A stretch of DNA of 38,487 nt from Gemmatimonadota bacterium (GTDB lineage: Bacteria > Gemmatimonadota > Gemmatimonadetes > Gemmatimonadales > GWC2-71-9), in NCBI GenBank assembly GCA_003169895.1, contig PNAE01000007.1, positions 867,918 to 906,404 of the forward strand. Reading direction: 5' to 3'. Position numbers and translations under genes: made by a program. Positions 33,589 to 38,487 of the stretch are shown here, in pieces; the first letter of the stretch is position 1, and the number at the start of each line of letters is the position of its first letter. The notes beneath the pieces are model-generated. The model was given only the letters and a program-made list of their open reading frames with translations. It was not told where the DNA came from and searched no databases.

Positions 33589-34535
33589 CGCCGCCCTCGG
33601 TGGACGAGGTGAAAGCGGAGGCGCTGCGGATCGGATTCGCGGCCTGCGGCATCGCGCGACTCGATCCGAGCGTTCGTGGCGACGCGCTCGATCGCTGGCT
33701 CGCCGCCGGCTATGGTGGCACGATGCGGTACATCCACCGTCAGGCCCGGAGGCGGAAACAGCCGGCGACCATCACGACAGGCGCGCGCAGCGCGGTCGTT
33801 GTGCTGGAGAACTACGCCGCTCCGCCCGACGAGCGGCCGCATCCCGGTGACGCGTTCAAGGTCGCTGCTTACGCCCGCGGGATGGATTACCACGTCGTCA
33901 CCCTGGGGCGGCTGCACATCCTCGCAGAGTGGCTCAAGGCGCGGGGCGCCGGATTGGCGCACGCCTGGGTTGATGACGGTCCGGTGCCGGACCGCGAGCT
34001 TGCCGAGCGCGCCGGGCTGGGTTGGATTGGCAAGAACACCATGCTGATCCATCCCCGTATTGGATCCTTTACGTTCATCGGCTCCGTGTTCACGGACCTC
34101 GACCTGCCGGCGGGACCGACGGTCCCGGCCGATCTCTGCGGTTCGTGCACTCGATGCCTGGATGCCTGCCCGACCGGCGCGTTCGTGGCCGACCGGGTGC
34201 TCGACGCGACGCGCTGCCTGTCGTACCTCACGATCGAGTACAAAGGCCAGCTCCCCGCCGACCTTCTGCCGCGATGGAACGGCTGGGCCTTTGGTTGCGA
34301 CGTCTGCAACGACGTCTGTCCATGGAATGCGAAGTTCGCCCGGCCGACGGATGTCGCGGACTTTGCCGCGCGGCCGGATCCTGACCGGCGCGATCCGGAG
34401 GCGTTCCACCGGATGGACGAGGCCGAGTTCCTCCGGCTGTTTGCCGACACACCACTCGCGCGTGCGGGCCTGGATCGGATGCGCCGTAACACCGTCGCCG
34501 CGCGCGCGAGTCGTACTGAAACCGTGAATCGATGA
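33585..34535 (+). CDS. queG: Epoxyqueuosine reductase QueG
   Basis: The ATG at 33585 overlaps the previous stop (ATGA). 316 residues, near the lower end of the family range, with no C-terminal HEAT-like extension. The N-terminal cobalamin-binding domain ends in W-V-D-D-G-P-V-P-D-R-E-L-A-E-R-A-G-L-G-W-I-G-K-N-T (the catalytic Asp is at 130 or 131). Two [4Fe-4S] clusters use C-G-S-C-T-R-C-L-D-A-C-P (185-196) plus Cys211, and C-D-V-C-N-D-V-C-P-W-N (238-247). QueG reduces epoxyqueuosine to queuosine in tRNA. Its operon neighbours are not queuosine genes. Confidence 0.95.
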   Translation: MTPPSVDEVKAEALRIGFAACGIARLDPSVRGDALDRWLAAGYGGTMRYIHRQARRRKQPATITTGARSAVVVLENYAAPPDERPHPGDAFKVAAYARGMDYHVVTLGRLHILAEWLKARGAGLAHAWVDDGPVPDRELAERAGLGWIGKNTMLIHPRIGSFTFIGSVFTDLDLPAGPTVPADLCGSCTRCLDACPTGAFVADRVLDATRCLSYLTIEYKGQLPADLLPRWNGWAFGCDVCNDVCPWNAKFARPTDVADFAARPDPDRRDPEAFHRMDEAEFLRLFADTPLARAGLDRMRRNTVAARASRTETVNR

Positions 34536-34909
34536 CACCCACGCTGCATTCCTTCGCCATCTTCGTGACGGATCTCGAGCGCGCCCGCGTCTTCTACGAG
34601 GACCAGCTCGGCCTGCCGGTCAACAAGGCAGGCTCGTTCGGATTCGAGCTGCTGGACGCCCCGCCGCATCTGGGCGTGCATCCGGCCAGGCATCCCGAGG
34701 CAATCGCGATGGTCGGCCGCCACACGGGCCTGACGTTCAACGTGTCGAACCTGCTCGACTTCTGTTCCCGGCTTGGGGAGCTTGGTGTTCCCTTCATCGC
34801 TGAGCCGACGCAGCAGGGGTTCGGCATCATGGCGATGGTGGCCGACCCCGATGGCAACGTGGTGGCCCTCTGGGAAGACAACCTGTCACCGGTGGGGGAC
34901 GCGACATGA
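34532..34909 (+). CDS. VOC/glyoxalase-like dioxygenase-superfamily protein
   Basis: A 125-residue single-domain protein, ATGA-coupled to queG. The fold shows H-S-F-A-I-F-V-T-D-L-E-R-A-R-V-F-Y-E-D-Q-L-G-L at the start and A-M-V-A-D-P-D-G-N-V-V-A-L-W-E-D at the end, the two beta-alpha-beta-beta-beta modules of the vicinal oxygen chelate superfamily. The likely metal ligands are His6 and the Glu of L-W-E-D. Function cannot be fixed: members include glyoxalases, ring dioxygenases and antibiotic-binding proteins. Co-translated with the threonine aldolase-like gene. Confidence 0.88.
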   Translation: MTPTLHSFAIFVTDLERARVFYEDQLGLPVNKAGSFGFELLDAPPHLGVHPARHPEAIAMVGRHTGLTFNVSNLLDFCSRLGELGVPFIAEPTQQGFGIMAMVADPDGNVVALWEDNLSPVGDAT

Positions 34910-35940
34910 GCCTGGCCCGCGCGTTCGCCAGCGACAACACTGCACCCGTCCACCCGGACGTCCTGGACATGCTGGGGCAAGTCAACCACGACCGCGCTGC
35001 ACCCTATGGTGACGACGACTATAGCGGCCAGGTACGCGACTGGTTTCGCGGCCAGTTCGGCGCAGGCACCGAGGCGTTCCTCGTCTGGAATGGCACCGGC
35101 GCAAACGTCGTGTCGCTGCGCGCCATGACTCGGCCATGGCACGCGATACTGTGCGCCGAGCAGGCACACATCAATGTGGATGAGTGCGGCGCCCCTGAAT
35201 TGCTGACGGGATGCAAGTTGATCGGGCTGCCGTCGGGCGACGCCAAACTTCACCCGGATCAGCTCCGCGGCGCTGTCGGGCGCATTGGCGATGAACATGC
35301 GGTGCAGCCGAGAGTGGTGGCACTGGCACAGTCGACGGAATACGGCACGGTTTACAGCCGCGACGACGTGGCCGCCCTCTGCGACACCGCCCACGAACTC
35401 GGCCTGCTGGTCTTCATGGATGGGGCGCGTATCGCCAACGCGGCAGCGGCGCTCGACTTGCCATTCCGTGCGTTCACGCGGGATGCCGGCGTCGACCTGC
35501 TGTCCTTTGGGGCGACCAAGAATGGCGCCATGGGTGCGGAGGCGGTCGTGGTGTTCGACGCGGCGCGCGCAGCCGAGCTCAAGTTTCTTCGCAAACAGTC
35601 CACGCAGCTCGCCTCGAAGGCACGCTATCTCGCGGCGCAGTTCCTGGCCCTGGCCAAGGACGATCTCTGGCTCCGCAACGCGCGCAACTCCAACGCGATG
35701 GCCCGGCGGCTGGCGGACGGCGTCCGCGACATCCCCGGCGTGCGGATTACGCAGCGGGTGGAGGCGAGTGCGGTGTTTGCGGTGCTGCCGCGGGCCGCCA
35801 TCGAGCGGCTGCAGCGGGACTTCCACTTCTCTGTCTGGAATGAAGCGACGGATGAAGTCCGCTGGATGACCAACTGGGCGACGGCACCGGAAGACGTGGA
35901 TGAGTTGATCGCGGCGACCCGGGCGGTCATGTCGGGCTGA
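34906..35940 (+). CDS. Threonine aldolase-like beta-eliminating lyase (PLP enzyme)
   Basis: A 344-residue enzyme coupled to the VOC gene (ATGA). It begins F-A-S-D-N-T-A-P-V-H-P-D-V, has A-A-P-Y-G-D-D-D, F-L-V-W-N-G-T-G-A-N, L-V-F-M-D-G-A-R-I-A-N-A and the PLP Lys205 in F-G-A-T-K-N-G-A-M-G-A-E. This is the low-specificity L-threonine aldolase pattern: it splits threonine or allo-threonine to glycine and acetaldehyde. It is the last gene of the plus-strand operon, followed by a weak hairpin and a T-run near 35980. Confidence 0.92.
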   Translation: MSLARAFASDNTAPVHPDVLDMLGQVNHDRAAPYGDDDYSGQVRDWFRGQFGAGTEAFLVWNGTGANVVSLRAMTRPWHAILCAEQAHINVDECGAPELLTGCKLIGLPSGDAKLHPDQLRGAVGRIGDEHAVQPRVVALAQSTEYGTVYSRDDVAALCDTAHELGLLVFMDGARIANAAAALDLPFRAFTRDAGVDLLSFGATKNGAMGAEAVVVFDAARAAELKFLRKQSTQLASKARYLAAQFLALAKDDLWLRNARNSNAMARRLADGVRDIPGVRITQRVEASAVFAVLPRAAIERLQRDFHFSVWNEATDEVRWMTNWATAPEDVDELIAATRAVMSG

Positions 35941-36524
35941 TCCCCTATCTCGGTCGCTCCCGGCAGCAGCGAGACGATTAGTTTTTCCGTCACGATGTTC
36001 CGATTCCGTCCTTCGCGATTGTCGCTGGCGTGTTTCTTCCTCTTCTCTGTCGTCTCGCTACTCGTCGTCTTCGGTCTGACGAAGCGCTGGGATCCGCATG
36101 AGCTGCAGGTCATTGCCGTGCTGCGCCGTCCGTGGTTGACGACGGTGATGCGACAGCTGTCGAGCCTTGGCAACTGGCAATACGAAGTACCGCTTGCGCT
36201 GGTGGTCGCAACGTTGCTCTGGTGGCGCAAACGCGGGACGTGGGCACGGCGGTACCTGGCGACCTGCCTCTCGGGCGAAGCGCTGTACGCCCTTACCAAG
36301 CTCGTCTTTCATCGGCCCAGGCCGACCATCGTGTCGCATCTCGGTGAAGCCGGGTGGTATTCGTACCCGTCGGGTCACACGATGCTGGCGCTGATGGTAT
36401 GGGGTGTCGGCCTGATGCTGGTAGCGCGATTGCTCAATGCTTACGTCGCGAAGCTGGCATTGTGGACGATCGGTCTCGTGTTGAGCCTCGCCATTGCGGT
36501 GTCGCGCCTCTATCTCGGCGTGCA

Positions 36525-38444
<1,920 letters not shown>

Positions 38445-38466
38445 GGCGATCGGGGTACGATACCAC

Positions 38467-38487
38467 GACGAGAGACGAGAGACGAGA
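38467..38487. repeat. Heptad-repeat array, unit GACGAGA, cut by the window end
   Basis: Three perfect GACGAGA units in tandem reach the last base of the window, 22 bases upstream of the minus-strand kinase start. The array probably continues beyond the window. The unit is identical to that at 27267-27280. Confidence 0.85.

Overview
The window is high-GC bacterial DNA with about 40 protein genes, one tRNA gene and very short spacers (the longest gene-free stretch is about 245 bases, 4893-5137). I see no phage, transposase, CRISPR array or plasmid functions. The gene mix suggests a soil or aquatic bacterium of the Gemmatimonadota type. It includes an Omp85-like outer-membrane protein, a lipoprotein amidohydrolase, a membrane-anchored Ser/Thr kinase, a lysine/alanine-rich histone-like protein, ThyX, an NDH-2-like dehydrogenase, aa3-oxidase assembly factors, and many start/stop overlaps of the ATGA or GTGA kind. 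The phylum is an inference from gene content, not proven here.

Layout. 1-1593: C-terminal part of a POTRA/beta-barrel protein. 1648-4892: a coupled run of CopC-like, SCO1-like, CtaG-like, a zinc-ribbon membrane protein and an AI-2E/PerM transporter, that is, copper delivery and cytochrome oxidase assembly. 5138-5578: a lipoprotein with a degenerate cupredoxin fold, followed by a strong nested hairpin. 5710-7598: a LytS/LytTR-type two-component pair. 7603-10016: a DUF2127-like membrane protein and, divergently, a polytopic glycosyltransferase-like protein. 10054-10124: tRNA-Cys(GCA). 10231-14997: beta-propeller lipoprotein, TM-helix channel-like protein, zinc-type alcohol dehydrogenase, histone-like protein and amidohydrolase. 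15077-18312: a largely uncharacterised cluster with an unusual RNase H homologue. 18302-21905: DUF116, FAD-linked oxidase, ThyX and a BFD-like [2Fe-2S] protein. 21902-24540: sensor kinase and, convergently, a GAF protein. 24706-27666: a copper efflux operon (HMA chaperone, Cu+ ATPase, CsoR). 27691-31942: a minus-strand block (LolA-like protein, Spinster-like MFS, LOG protein, class V aminotransferase). 32005-35940: a coupled plus-strand operon (NDH-2, QueG, VOC, threonine aldolase). 35995-38444: a PAP2 phosphatase and a Ser/Thr kinase, overlapping tail to tail.

Two copper modules stand out: delivery to the oxidase (1648-3425) and CsoR-type efflux (24706-27666). The efflux promoter carries a G/C tract between its -35 and -10 boxes.

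The most unusual non-gene signal is a set of seven-base tandem repeats at gene boundaries (17612-17728, 20795-20896, 23449-23520, 27253-27280, 27671-27677, 38467-38487). The unit differs from locus to locus but the period is always 7. At three loci two arms face each other as inverted repeats. One such element appears to have been captured as the signal-peptide coding region of a lipoprotein. Other points worth checking are an RNase H homologue lacking the catalytic Glu, a ferredoxin-like gene whose only sensible start is ATC, a cupredoxin lacking two copper ligands, and a terminator-like hairpin inside a signal-peptide coding region.
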